Shown here one piece after another: positions 15,206 through 22,642 of a DNA stretch of 26,029 bases. The DNA is from JARFUG01 sp050485365 (GTDB lineage: Bacteria > Desulfobacterota > Desulfuromonadia > Desulfuromonadales > JACZKF01), in contig JBJHBH010000051.1 of the NCBI GenBank assembly GCA_050485365.1, positions 1 through 26,029 of the forward strand, given 5' to 3'. A model generated the notes under the pieces. That model had not been told where the DNA came from and did not search any database. It was given only the letters and a program-made list of their open reading frames with translations. A program made the translations under genes and the position numbers. The stretch's first letter is position 1, and every line of letters begins with the position of its first letter.

Positions 15206-15457
15206 TCAGTCGTGTCCGAGCTGTTTCACCAGTTTGTTGTAGAGCCCGAGGATCAGCAAGGTCGGGACCCACTGGCCGATGAAGGTGGAGTCGTCCTCGC
15301 GGTGCATCATCTTCAGCGCCAGCGAGGCGGCGATGGAGGCCCCGGCGGCCCACAGGAACGTGTCCGAGGGGAGGCGGGCGGTCTGGGACTCGATCGCCTT
15401 GGTCGTCTTGCCCTCGGTGCGGCTCGGTTCTTTTCGGACGATGGACAATCCTCTCAT
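15206..15457 (-). CDS. Small predicted membrane protein of unknown function
   Basis: The 83-residue product has a basic, polar N-terminus (residues 1-30). Two hydrophobic segments follow, near 33-50 (TFLWAAGASIAASLALKM) and 62-76 (QWVPTLLILGLYNKL), joined by a short acidic loop MHREDDS. This suggests a helical hairpin in the inner membrane. The coding call is supported by a strong ribosome-binding site (GGAGGTGTTTTC before ATG 15457), a terminator just downstream and consistent GC-rich codon use. I have the impression that similar short proteins occur in Geobacter-type genomes, but I cannot confirm this. It lies 67 bases after the KaiC-like/ATP-grasp gene on the same strand and is probably co-transcribed with it. 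No function is assigned. Confidence 0.8.
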   Translation of the reverse strand: MRGLSIVRKEPSRTEGKTTKAIESQTARLPSDTFLWAAGASIAASLALKMMHREDDSTFIGQWVPTLLILGLYNKLVKQLGHD

Positions 15458-15524
15458 GAAAACACCTCCGGAAGTGGTTGTTTATATGACACTTACGGCG
15501 ATGCTACCGCTGCGGGTCCCGTTG

Positions 15525-18134
15525 TCAACCGCCCTGCTTCAGCCGCGGGTTGCGAAAGCACAACAGCTTCTGGGTCACCACGTCGGCCATCAACTGCAGC
15601 CCCTCGGCGGGGATCTCGCAGACCTTGACCACCGTCTTGAAGTGAGCGCTGGCGGGCATCATCCCCTCCAGCGCGTTGGGGAGCCGGTCGAGCCAGGCGC
15701 GATCGAAACGAACGGAGCGGTGCTCGGGGAAGAGGGCGAGATAGAAGATGTCGGTCTCGACCAGGTCCTGGAAGAAATGCGAGCCGTAGGAGAGCTCGGG
15801 CATCAGCTCCCCCTTGGGGAAGGCGACTTCGGCCAGCGCCGCCATGTTGCTGATCTCGGCGAAGTGGATCGGCACTCCGAGCGAGGGGGTGGAAGTCCCC
15901 CAGCGCCCCGGCCCCATCAGCAGCGTCGGGTGGCTGCTGCGGTCGTCCAGGCGCTTGTTGAGGCGGCCGATGAGGCGCGCCACCTCGTACTTCTCCGGCA
16001 GGGGGAGACGGATGTACGCCTCGGGCTCGATCCAGATGATGCGGTGGATCGGCTGCGAAATGTTGCCGCCCATGAAGTTCCCCTCCATCCGGATGAGGAC
16101 GTCTTCGTCGCGCACCGTCTCGGGGATCTCGATGCGCACCTTCTGCCCCTTGGTCTGCAGCGGGCGGCACTGCACGATGTTGATCAGCGGCTCCCCCTCG
16201 GCGGTGAAGTTGACGGTGAACTCCACGTCGACCGGGTAGTCGTAGGCCTTCTCGAGGGTCTTGAGGAGCCGCTGCATCGCGGGAGCGAAGGACGACTCGG
16301 TCAGAAAGTCGTCGAAGGTGAGGATCCAGCTCTCCTTGACCGCGCGCCCCCTTTCGCGCTGCAGGCGCTTGGCCTCGTGATCGACGACGGCGAAGCGCCC
16401 GATGGGCAGATCGGGGAGCTCGTCCAGCAGGCGGCTCAAGGGGACGGTGCGCAGGGTGTTCTCGTCGACGTCGAGCAGATCGACGTCGCGCTGGGAGAAG
16501 CGCCGGGTGTCGGCGAAGGCGCCGTGCGGCTTGCGCATCGGGGCGTCGAGGGCGACCAGCCGCGGGTAGTCCCCTTCGACCCGGTCGACGGCGCGGGTGC
16601 CGAGACCGTAGACGAGGCGCAGCATCCCCGCCTTGGGGTCCATCTCCTTGTCCCAGACGAAGGTGTTGAAGGAGACGCCGACCCCGGCCAGCTCCGGAAA
16701 GTAGTGCTGGCGCCGGTAGGCGCCCGAGACGCGCTGGATCAGAAGCCCCATCTGCTCGTCGAGGTGCGCCAGCCCCCGCTGGCGGCGGTAGGCCAGGGCG
16801 TCCTCGCTCATGGTGCTGGCGTAGACGGCCCGCACCGCCTCCTCCAGCGCGGCGTAGCGCTCCTCGGGGGTCCCCTGGTTGGCGAGAAAGAAGCTGTCGT
16901 ACTTGCCGGCGAAGGCGTTGCCGAATCCGTCCTCCAGAAGGGAGCTCGAGCGCACGATGATCGGGTACTGCCCGTAATACTCGAGCACATCCTGCAGCCC
17001 CTGGCGGATCGGCTCGGGGAAGGCTCCGCCGAGCATCTTCTGCCTCAGCTCGGCCGCCGCGGCGTAGTACCCTTTTTCGGTCTTTTGTCGGGCGAACAGG
17101 GGCCACCAGCCGTTGTAGACGAGATAAGAATAGTAGACGTTGGAGCCGATGAAGAACGAGTCGTGGGGCTCGAGACGGCTCTCCCAGTCGAAGGCGTCGT
17201 CGCGCAGCAGGATGTCGCGCGCCAAGAGCATTCCCACCGCCTTGCCCCCGATGAAGCCGGTGCCGATGAGGCGCGACTTGATCTGCAGCAGCTCCGGCAG
17301 GGTGAAGTAGCGCCGGGCCAGCTCCAGCATCCGCTCCTCGCGCCCGATCATGTGGTGGCACAGGTGACGGACCATCTTTTGCTGCTCGTCCTCGGAGGCG
17401 CCGTTTCGCACCAACTCCTCGGCCTGCAAAAAGAGGTGGTGCCAGTGGTCGAGCTGGCGGCGTGCCGGATCGGTGGAGCGGCGGCTGACCCGGCTCAGAA
17501 GGCGCGTCGCCTGGTAGCTGTCGGCCAGCGGCAAAAAGCCCCCCTCCTGCCGCAGGTGCGGCAGGAACATCGTCGGGGAGTGGCGCTGCCAGACCTTGAG
17601 GGGGTGAAGGTAGACGCCGTCCTCCTCGCGGTACAGGGCGATGAGGACCTGCGTGGTGTCGCGGATGCGCTCGATGGTCTTGATGGAGTGGCGATCGCGG
17701 ATGAGGGCGAAGTAGGCGACCGTCTCCAACTCGTAAAGGAAGGGGCAGGTGACCCAGAAGAAGTTGCCGATCATCAGGTCGGTGGCCCACGCAGAGAGCA
17801 GATCGGAGAGGGAGTCGAAGACGTAGAAAACCCCTTTGCCCTCGGCCGCGACGAGCATGTGGATGCGGGTGGCGAAGTCGTCGAAGCCGCGGCGCGGATC
17901 GAGCTCGACGGTGACCACCCCTTGCTGCTCGTCGACGACGGGGGCGTGGCGTCCGAAGCGCAGGTAGACGACGCGGCGCTCCTGCGCCAGGGCCTCGCGG
18001 ACAAAGGGGCGGACGAACTCGCGGTAGTCGTCGATGGAGTCGACGCTCCACACGACGTTGTCGCCGATGCGCAGGCTGTCGAGGATGCCGTCGAGGCTCG
18101 GCAGACCGGTCGTGACGTGGGTGGCTCCCGGCAT
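15525..18134 (-). CDS. KaiC-like N-terminus fused to a PEP/pyruvate-binding (PPDK-type) ATP-grasp domain; function unknown
   Basis: The product is 869 residues. Residues 8-200 resemble a KaiC/RecA-type domain (TGLPSLDGILDSLRIGDNVV, later VFYVFDSLSDLLS as a Walker-B-like strand). The P-loop, however, is replaced by WSVDSIDDYREF, so ATP binding there is unlikely. Residues about 285-660 carry the PEP synthase/PPDK ATP-grasp: GFIGGKAVGML (293-303), IIVRSSSLLEDGFGNAFAGKYDS (392-414), LLIQRVSG, GLGTRAVDR and NIVQCRPLQT (652-661). The C-terminal 210 residues include GPGRWGTSTPSLGVP (741-755) and YGSHFFQDLVETDI (783-796). The phosphohistidine motif (GG-x-T-x-H) and the PEP-binding barrel are absent, so it cannot be a PEP synthase. 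ATG 18134 follows GGAGGT by seven bases. A good promoter lies at 18187-18215. Confidence 0.88.
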   Translation of the reverse strand: MPGATHVTTGLPSLDGILDSLRIGDNVVWSVDSIDDYREFVRPFVREALAQERRVVYLRFGRHAPVVDEQQGVVTVELDPRRGFDDFATRIHMLVAAEGKGVFYVFDSLSDLLSAWATDLMIGNFFWVTCPFLYELETVAYFALIRDRHSIKTIERIRDTTQVLIALYREEDGVYLHPLKVWQRHSPTMFLPHLRQEGGFLPLADSYQATRLLSRVSRRSTDPARRQLDHWHHLFLQAEELVRNGASEDEQQKMVRHLCHHMIGREERMLELARRYFTLPELLQIKSRLIGTGFIGGKAVGMLLARDILLRDDAFDWESRLEPHDSFFIGSNVYYSYLVYNGWWPLFARQKTEKGYYAAAAELRQKMLGGAFPEPIRQGLQDVLEYYGQYPIIVRSSSLLEDGFGNAFAGKYDSFFLANQGTPEERYAALEEAVRAVYASTMSEDALAYRRQRGLAHLDEQMGLLIQRVSGAYRRQHYFPELAGVGVSFNTFVWDKEMDPKAGMLRLVYGLGTRAVDRVEGDYPRLVALDAPMRKPHGAFADTRRFSQRDVDLLDVDENTLRTVPLSRLLDELPDLPIGRFAVVDHEAKRLQRERGRAVKESWILTFDDFLTESSFAPAMQRLLKTLEKAYDYPVDVEFTVNFTAEGEPLINIVQCRPLQTKGQKVRIEIPETVRDEDVLIRMEGNFMGGNISQPIHRIIWIEPEAYIRLPLPEKYEVARLIGRLNKRLDDRSSHPTLLMGPGRWGTSTPSLGVPIHFAEISNMAALAEVAFPKGELMPELSYGSHFFQDLVETDIFYLALFPEHRSVRFDRAWLDRLPNALEGMMPASAHFKTVVKVCEIPAEGLQLMADVVTQKLLCFRNPRLKQGG

Positions 18135-18441
18135 GATGGTGACCTCCTTCAAAAAAATCGAATCGAAACGGTACGGGGGCTCTGTGCTTATACCATGGAC
18201 GGGCGTGCCCATCAACGCTGCAGGTCGCGAGTGCGACGGGGGGCAGGCGGTATGCAAGTTTTGCACGATCGGGGTCTTCCTGCGATCGATTCTTCTTTTG
18301 TTTTGCTTTATTACGAAGTAGAATCCTGCCACGTCCATCCAGGTAAACGCCGTTTTAGTTTCAGATGACTGTTCAGCAGCCGTGCCGAAGGCTCGTTTCG
18401 AAACCCTTTGTGAACGGTTGCTGGACCCGAAGAGTTTTTGC
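18135..18441. other. 307-base divergent intergenic region
   Basis: This gap separates the KaiC-like/ATP-grasp gene (minus) from mltA (plus). It holds the minus-strand promoter at 18187-18215 and two small dyads: TGCAA-GTT-TTGCA (18253-18265) and the palindrome GTTTCGAAAC (18395-18404). The T-rich stretch 18288-18312 is followed by TAGAAT (18319-18324), a possible -10 for mltA without a good -35. No coding sequence is supported; open frames crossing it have no family resemblance or start signals. Confidence 0.5.
18187..18215 (-). promoter_or_regulatory. Candidate promoter of the KaiC-like/ATP-grasp gene
   Basis: On the minus strand, TTGATG (18210-18215, 4/6) is followed after 17 bases by TATAAG (18187-18192, 5/6). 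A TG one base upstream makes it an extended -10 (TGGTATAAG). The leader would be about 45 bases. Confidence 0.6.
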
Positions 18442-19578
18442 ATGCATCCCCTTCGATCCCGCGTCCTTTTTGTCCTCGTCCTGCTGCTCAGCGCCTGCGC
18501 GGCGCCGCGCGCGCCAGTGCCCGCCCCTGCCGAACCCGTCGCGCCGTTGCGGCCCGTGGCCTGGGAGAGCGTGGAAGGGTGGGGCCAGGACGATCCGCGC
18601 GCGGCGCTGAGCGCCTTCAACGCAAGCTGCCGGTCGCTGCGCAATCGCCCCGAATGGCGGGAGGTCTGCGACGAGGGGGCGGCCGTTCCCGCGGGGGATC
18701 TCGCGGCGGTGCGCACCTTTTTCGAGAGCCGCTTCGTCCCTCACCAGGTGCGCAACCCCGACGGCACCGACACCGGCATCATCACCGGCTACTACGTGCC
18801 GGATCTGCGCGGCAGCCGCACGCGCACCGAGCGCTTCGTCTATCCGCTCTACCGCCAGCCGGACGATCTGCTGATCATCGATCTGCGCAGCGTCTATCCC
18901 GAGCTCGCCAATTACCGTCTGCGGGGGCGCCTCGAAGGGAACCGCGTCGTGCCGTACCACGACCGCGCCGGCATCGACGGGGAAGGGGAGCCCCTTCGGG
19001 GGAAGGAGATCTGCTGGGTCGAAGACCCGGTGGAGCTCTTTTTCCTTCACGTCCAGGGGTCGGGGCGCATCTCTCTGGACGAGGGGCAGATCCTGGTGAA
19101 CTACGCCGAGCAGAACGGCCACCCCTACCGATCCATCGGCAGACTTCTTCTCGATCGCGGCGAGATGACGCGCGAGGAGATGTCGATGCAGGGGATCCAG
19201 CTGTGGGGGGAGCGAAACCCCGATCGTATCAAGGCGCTGATGCGCGAGAACCCCAGCTACATCTTCTTTCGCGAGCGCCCCGCCGGCGGGGAGCCCGAGG
19301 GGGCGATGGGGATCCCCCTCACCGCGCGCCGCAGCCTCGCCGTCGACCCGCGCACCATTCCGCTGGGGGCGCCGGTCTTTCTCGCCACCGAGTGGCCCGA
19401 CGGCCCCGAGCCGCTGCAGCGCCTCATGGTCGCGCAGGATACCGGCGGCGCCATCAAGGGGGCGGTGCGGGGCGACTTCTACTGGGGGATGGGGAGCGAG
19501 GCGGGCCACTACGCCGGACGGATGCAGAAGCACGGGCGCCTCTGGGTTTTGCTCCCCGCGGGGATGGTTGCACCATGA
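18442..19578 (+). CDS. mltA: MltA-type membrane-bound lytic murein transglycosylase (lipoprotein)
   Basis: It cleaves peptidoglycan to 1,6-anhydromuropeptides at the outer membrane. The 378-residue product has a lipoprotein signal with lipobox LLSAC (acylated Cys19). The MltA domain has TGYYVPDL (115-122), a long beta insertion, and DPVELFFLHVQGSGRI (195-210). It is followed by the 3D domain, with AVDPRTIPLGAPVFL and AQDTGGAIKG...GDFYWG, which carries the conserved aspartates of the active site. Chosen start is ATG 18442, which gives a normal signal peptide; the frame extends 20 codons upstream without signal-like residues. The ribosome-binding site is weak (GAAGAG). The stop overlaps the start of the cupin gene (ATGA). 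Confidence 0.93.
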   Translation: MHPLRSRVLFVLVLLLSACAAPRAPVPAPAEPVAPLRPVAWESVEGWGQDDPRAALSAFNASCRSLRNRPEWREVCDEGAAVPAGDLAAVRTFFESRFVPHQVRNPDGTDTGIITGYYVPDLRGSRTRTERFVYPLYRQPDDLLIIDLRSVYPELANYRLRGRLEGNRVVPYHDRAGIDGEGEPLRGKEICWVEDPVELFFLHVQGSGRISLDEGQILVNYAEQNGHPYRSIGRLLLDRGEMTREEMSMQGIQLWGERNPDRIKALMRENPSYIFFRERPAGGEPEGAMGIPLTARRSLAVDPRTIPLGAPVFLATEWPDGPEPLQRLMVAQDTGGAIKGAVRGDFYWGMGSEAGHYAGRMQKHGRLWVLLPAGMVAP

Positions 19579-19913
19579 AGGGGCGGTGCGTCGGCATCGA
19601 GAGCATGGCGTGGAGCCCGGTGCGTCCCGGCCTCACCCACCATGTCGAGGGGAAGGATCTGCTCCCCGAGGGGATGGCCGCGCGCAAGGTCGTGCTGACG
19701 CGCGTCGCGCCGCAGGGGGAGTTTCTCCCCCACGCCGATCCGTATCATCACGTCCTGTTCGTTTTGCAGGGGAGCGGCGAGGGGCACATGGGCGATAACA
19801 CCTTCGCGATGGAGCCGGGGGTCGTCGTCGAGATCCCCGCCGGGGTGCGCCACGGCTACCGCAACACCGGCGCCTGCGAGCTCGTTCTGATCACGATGAA
19901 CGTGACCGAATGA
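19575..19913 (+). CDS. Small single-domain cupin protein
   Basis: The 112-residue product is one cupin barrel. Motif 1 is degenerate (PHADPYHHVLFVLQGSGEG, about residues 54-72; the usual H-x-H is H-x6-HH here). Motif 2 is canonical (GVVVEIPAGVRHGYRN, about 82-97). A metal ion could be held by these histidines. Function cannot be read from the fold; cupins include dioxygenases, isomerases and ligand sensors. ATG 19575 overlaps the mltA stop as ATGA, so it is translated by coupling with mltA. It might be linked to cell-wall turnover by context only. Confidence 0.85.
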   Translation: MKGRCVGIESMAWSPVRPGLTHHVEGKDLLPEGMAARKVVLTRVAPQGEFLPHADPYHHVLFVLQGSGEGHMGDNTFAMEPGVVVEIPAGVRHGYRNTGACELVLITMNVTE

Positions 19914-19980
19914 GGCCGACGGCCGGTTCGACGCGAACAGACACGACGCGGCCCTGCGCGGGTCGCCTGGAGGTGGGTAG

Positions 19981-20832
19981 ATGAGCGCAGATTTCAACCA
20001 GATGACCGAGCGGCTCGATGAGCTTCCGGCCATGCCGATGGTGGCGGCGAAGGTCCTCAAGATGATGCAGGACCCGACCGCCGACGCCGAGGCGCTGGCC
20101 AGGGTGATCTCCCACGACTCGGTCGTCGCCGCCCAGATCCTCAAGATCGCCAACTCCTCATACTACTCGATGGCGCACCGGGTGAGCACCATAGAGCACG
20201 CCATCGTGATTCTGGGGGAGAAGACGATGCGCAGTCTGGTGCTGGCGGCGAGCATCAAGGGGCTCAACCGCCGCATCGGGCTCATGGAGAAGATGCTCTG
20301 GGAGGACTCCATCGGCTGCGCCATCGCCGCCCGGGTCATCGCCTCCGACTTCGCGACGGCCGACCCCGAGGAGGCGTTCATGGGGGGGCTCCTTCGCCAC
20401 TTCGGACGCATGGTGATGAATGCCTGGAATCCCGAGGCCTACCTGAGGGTCATGGAAGGGGTCTACGGCGCCGAGGGGAGTCTCGACGAGATGGAGAGGC
20501 GCCATTTTCCCACCTCGCACGCGGTGGTCGGCGCCATGGTGCTGCGCAAGTGGAATTTCGCCGAGAATCTGGTGCGGGTGGTCCTCAATCACGAGGATCT
20601 CGGCGCCTTCGCTCCCGAGGAGAGCGAGCTGCTGAACCTGACCGCCACCATCGATCTGGCGGGGAACTTCTGCAGGCGCCTCGGCATCGGGCAGCGTCAG
20701 GCCGAAGACGACATCGAGCTTGGAGAAACCCGCGGCGCCCGCCGCCTGGGGCTTTCGCGCGACCCTCTCGAAGCGTCGCTGGCGTCCTTCCGCGACATCT
20801 TCCACCAGAACAAGGAGGGGTTCCTGGTCTGA
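19981..20832 (+). CDS. HDOD-domain signalling protein
   Basis: The 283-residue product is a single HDOD domain: LDELPAMPMVAAKVLKMMQDP (12-32), then ISHDSVVAAQILKIANSSYY (43-62) and the HDOD core STIEHAIVILG. The position where HD phosphohydrolases carry their HD pair reads GLLRHFGR, so the metal site is not intact, as is common in HDOD proteins, which act as regulatory scaffolds rather than enzymes. There is no attached receiver, GGDEF or EAL domain, so a partner must exist elsewhere. ATG 19981 follows GGAGGTGGGTAG, a strong site. A terminator lies 24 bases after the stop. The 67-base gap to the cupin gene allows co-transcription with mltA. Confidence 0.9.
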   Translation: MSADFNQMTERLDELPAMPMVAAKVLKMMQDPTADAEALARVISHDSVVAAQILKIANSSYYSMAHRVSTIEHAIVILGEKTMRSLVLAASIKGLNRRIGLMEKMLWEDSIGCAIAARVIASDFATADPEEAFMGGLLRHFGRMVMNAWNPEAYLRVMEGVYGAEGSLDEMERRHFPTSHAVVGAMVLRKWNFAENLVRVVLNHEDLGAFAPEESELLNLTATIDLAGNFCRRLGIGQRQAEDDIELGETRGARRLGLSRDPLEASLASFRDIFHQNKEGFLV

Positions 20833-20850
20833 CCTCCCCTCCTTCCCCAC

Positions 20851-20895
20851 AAAATACCGAAGGCGCAGAGATTCTCTGCGCCTTCGGTGCGTTTT
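20851..20895. terminator. Bidirectional intrinsic terminator between the HDOD and quinone reductase genes
   Basis: ACCGAAGGCGCAGAG (20856-20870) pairs perfectly with CTCTGCGCCTTCGGT (20874-20888) over 15 bp with a 3-base loop. AAAA precedes it (20851-20854) and TTTT follows (20892-20895). It can stop transcription of both convergent genes. Confidence 0.9.
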
Positions 20896-20917
20896 ACGGG
20901 GAAGGGAGGGGGGGCTT

Positions 20918-21904
20918 TCAGGAGATTTTCAGAACGATCTTGCCGAAGTGACGGTCCTCTTCCATCATCCGGTGCGCCTCGACGACCTCTTCGAGGGGGA
21001 AGACCTTCTCGATAATGGGGACGATGGTGCGGTCGGCGAACTTCGGCAGGGCGCGGCGGGCGAACTCCGCGACGATCTCCCCCTTCTCCTCGACGGGGCG
21101 CGAGCGCAGCACCGAACCGATGATCTGCTGGCGCTTCACCATCATCAGGGCGAGATTGAGCTCGGCCTTGATCCCGCTGATGACGCCGATGATCACCAGC
21201 TTGCCGGTGTAGCCCAGGGAGTTCATGTTGGGGGCCAGGTACTTGGCGCCGACGTGGTCGAGGATCAGGTTGACCCCCTTTTTCTTGGTGAATTCCTTGA
21301 CGATCTCGGTGAAGTCGGGCGTCTGGGTGTAGTCGATGACCAACTCGGCGCCGAGCTCCTTCACCCTCTCGATCTTGCTCGGGTGGGCGGTGACGATCAG
21401 GCGGCTCTCGGGGGTCAGGGCGCGGCTGAGTTGCAGGGCGGCGGTGTTCACCCCGCCGCCGCCGCCGTGGAAGATCGCCGTTTGGCCGTTGAGAAACTCG
21501 CCGATCATGAAGACGTTGAGAAAGGCGGTGATGTACGACTCACACACGCAGGCGGCTTCCTCGAAGCTCATCGCGTCGGGAATCGGCATCAGGTGGCTCG
21601 CGTAGGCGACGGCGTATTCGGCGTACCCGCCCCCGCCCACCAGCGTCATGACCCGATCCCCCTTCTTCCAGGCGGTGACGCCGGGGCCGAGCTCGTCGAT
21701 GATGCCGGCGACCTCGAGGCCGAGGATCTCGGAATCGCCGGGGGGCGGCGGATATTTCCCCTCGCGCTGGACGAGGTCGGGGCGGTTGATGGAGGTCGCC
21801 GCAACCTTGATGAGGACCTGGTTCTGCGCAGGGGTCGGCTTTTCCACGTCCCCGATCTTCAGAACGTCGATCCCCCCGAACCCTTCCATGACGACAGCTT
21901 TCAT
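20918..21904 (-). CDS. Quinone oxidoreductase of the zinc-free MDR family (PIG3/QorA-like)
   Basis: The 328-residue product belongs to the medium-chain dehydrogenase/reductase superfamily: an N-terminal GroES-like domain (VLIKVAATSINRPDLVQR, about 30-47; LGLEVAGII, 61-69) and an NADPH-binding Rossmann domain (HGGGGGVNTAALQL, 146-159). The structural and catalytic zinc ligands of alcohol dehydrogenases are missing, which places it with NAD(P)H quinone reductases. RPDLVQREGKYPPPPG and the FGKIVLKI end resemble the PIG3/TP53I3 group. It probably reduces quinones or enones in the cytoplasm, perhaps for redox detoxification. ATG 21904 follows GGAGGAAAAA. A promoter with a perfect -10 lies upstream. 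Confidence 0.9.
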   Translation of the reverse strand: MKAVVMEGFGGIDVLKIGDVEKPTPAQNQVLIKVAATSINRPDLVQREGKYPPPPGDSEILGLEVAGIIDELGPGVTAWKKGDRVMTLVGGGGYAEYAVAYASHLMPIPDAMSFEEAACVCESYITAFLNVFMIGEFLNGQTAIFHGGGGGVNTAALQLSRALTPESRLIVTAHPSKIERVKELGAELVIDYTQTPDFTEIVKEFTKKKGVNLILDHVGAKYLAPNMNSLGYTGKLVIIGVISGIKAELNLALMMVKRQQIIGSVLRSRPVEEKGEIVAEFARRALPKFADRTIVPIIEKVFPLEEVVEAHRMMEEDRHFGKIVLKIS

Positions 21905-21977
21905 TTTTTCCTCCTGGGAATGAATGCGCCGCGCCCCCGCAGGTCGCAGGGAAGCGGTCGATTTTTAGGAAAAATCA

Positions 21978-22005
21978 ATTATATAGATTCCCGTTGCAGT
22001 TGCAA
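21978..22005 (-). promoter_or_regulatory. Candidate promoter and overlapping dyad of the quinone reductase gene
   Basis: On the minus strand, TTGCAA (22000-22005, 4/6) precedes TATAAT (21978-21983, perfect) by 16 bases. The dyad GTTGCA-GT-TGCAAC (21993-22006) overlaps the -35, as expected for a regulator that blocks or recruits polymerase. The predicted leader is about 65 bases. Confidence 0.55.
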
Positions 22006-22035
22006 CCCCACTTTCGGGGGGAGGCAAATTGAATC

Positions 22036-22064
22036 TTGACTTTGGAATGCCCTCGAATTAGGAT
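22036..22064 (+). promoter_or_regulatory. Candidate promoter of the CheY-like regulator gene
   Basis: TTGACT (22036-22041, 5/6), a 17-base spacer and TAGGAT (22059-22064, 4/6). Transcription would start near 22071, leaving an unusually long leader of about 130 bases before the ATG at 22200, in which I see no strong hairpin. Confidence 0.55.
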
Positions 22065-22199
22065 CCTTAAATCATGGGCGGGCTCCTCTGCCCCCCGGTC
22101 TCCAGCCGCACCGGCTCGAATTCCACGGAATCCTCTCGCACGGCTTGGCTGCGAAGCTTTCCGACATCGCATCAAGCCCCCATCCGAGGTTGCGCATAG

Positions 22200-22565
22200 A
22201 TGAAGAAGATACTCGTCGTTGATGATCAGCCCACCATTCGACGCCTCGTCGAAATCAGCCTGCGTTCGTCCGACCGGGAGATCCTGGAGGCCGAAAGCGG
22301 CGAGAAGGCCATCGAGGTCGCCCACAGCCACAAGCCCGACCTGATCATCATGGATCTGATGATGCCCGGCGGGATGGACGGCTTCGAGGCGGTGCAGATC
22401 CTCAAGGCCAACCCCGAGACGCGCGACTGCCCCGTTCTGGTCCTGACCGCCAAGGACCAGAAGGCCGAGCGCACGCGCGCCTTCGAGATCGGCGCCGGCG
22501 ACTACCTGGCCAAGCCGTTCAAGCTCAACGTGCTGATGAACAAGGTCGAGCGGCTTCTCAACTGA
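22200..22565 (+). CDS. Stand-alone response regulator (CheY-like receiver domain)
   Basis: The 121-residue product is a lone receiver domain: acidic pair D8/D9, phospho-acceptor Asp52 in IIMDLMMPGG, Thr83 in VLTAKD and Lys105 in LAKPFK. All catalytic residues are present, so it should accept a phosphoryl group from a histidine kinase. It has no output domain and acts by protein contact. No kinase is adjacent on this strand; the nearest is the pair at 23330-24981. ATG 22200 has only a distant GAGG (11 bases), so translation may be weak. An intrinsic terminator follows at once. Confidence 0.93.
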   Translation: MKKILVVDDQPTIRRLVEISLRSSDREILEAESGEKAIEVAHSHKPDLIIMDLMMPGGMDGFEAVQILKANPETRDCPVLVLTAKDQKAERTRAFEIGAGDYLAKPFKLNVLMNKVERLLN

Positions 22566-22594
22566 CAGGCCCCGATCAACGTTCGGAGTTTATT

Positions 22595-22622
22595 GCCGCT
22601 CCCGAAGGGGGCGGCTCTTTTT
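22595..22622 (+). terminator. Intrinsic terminator after the CheY-like gene
   Basis: GCCGCTCCC (22595-22603) pairs with GGGGGCGGC (22607-22615) with one G-U pair and a 3-base loop, followed by TCTTTTT. Because it sits only 21 bases before the sulfite reductase start, that gene needs read-through or its own promoter. Confidence 0.85.
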
Positions 22623-22642
22623 ATGTAAAGGAGATGCGTGTT

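Noticed and set aside
15279..18368. Plus-strand open frame of about 1029 codons
   Set aside because: Antisense to the KaiC-like/ATP-grasp gene. It has no family motif, no start signal and composition typical of a shadow frame, despite its length.
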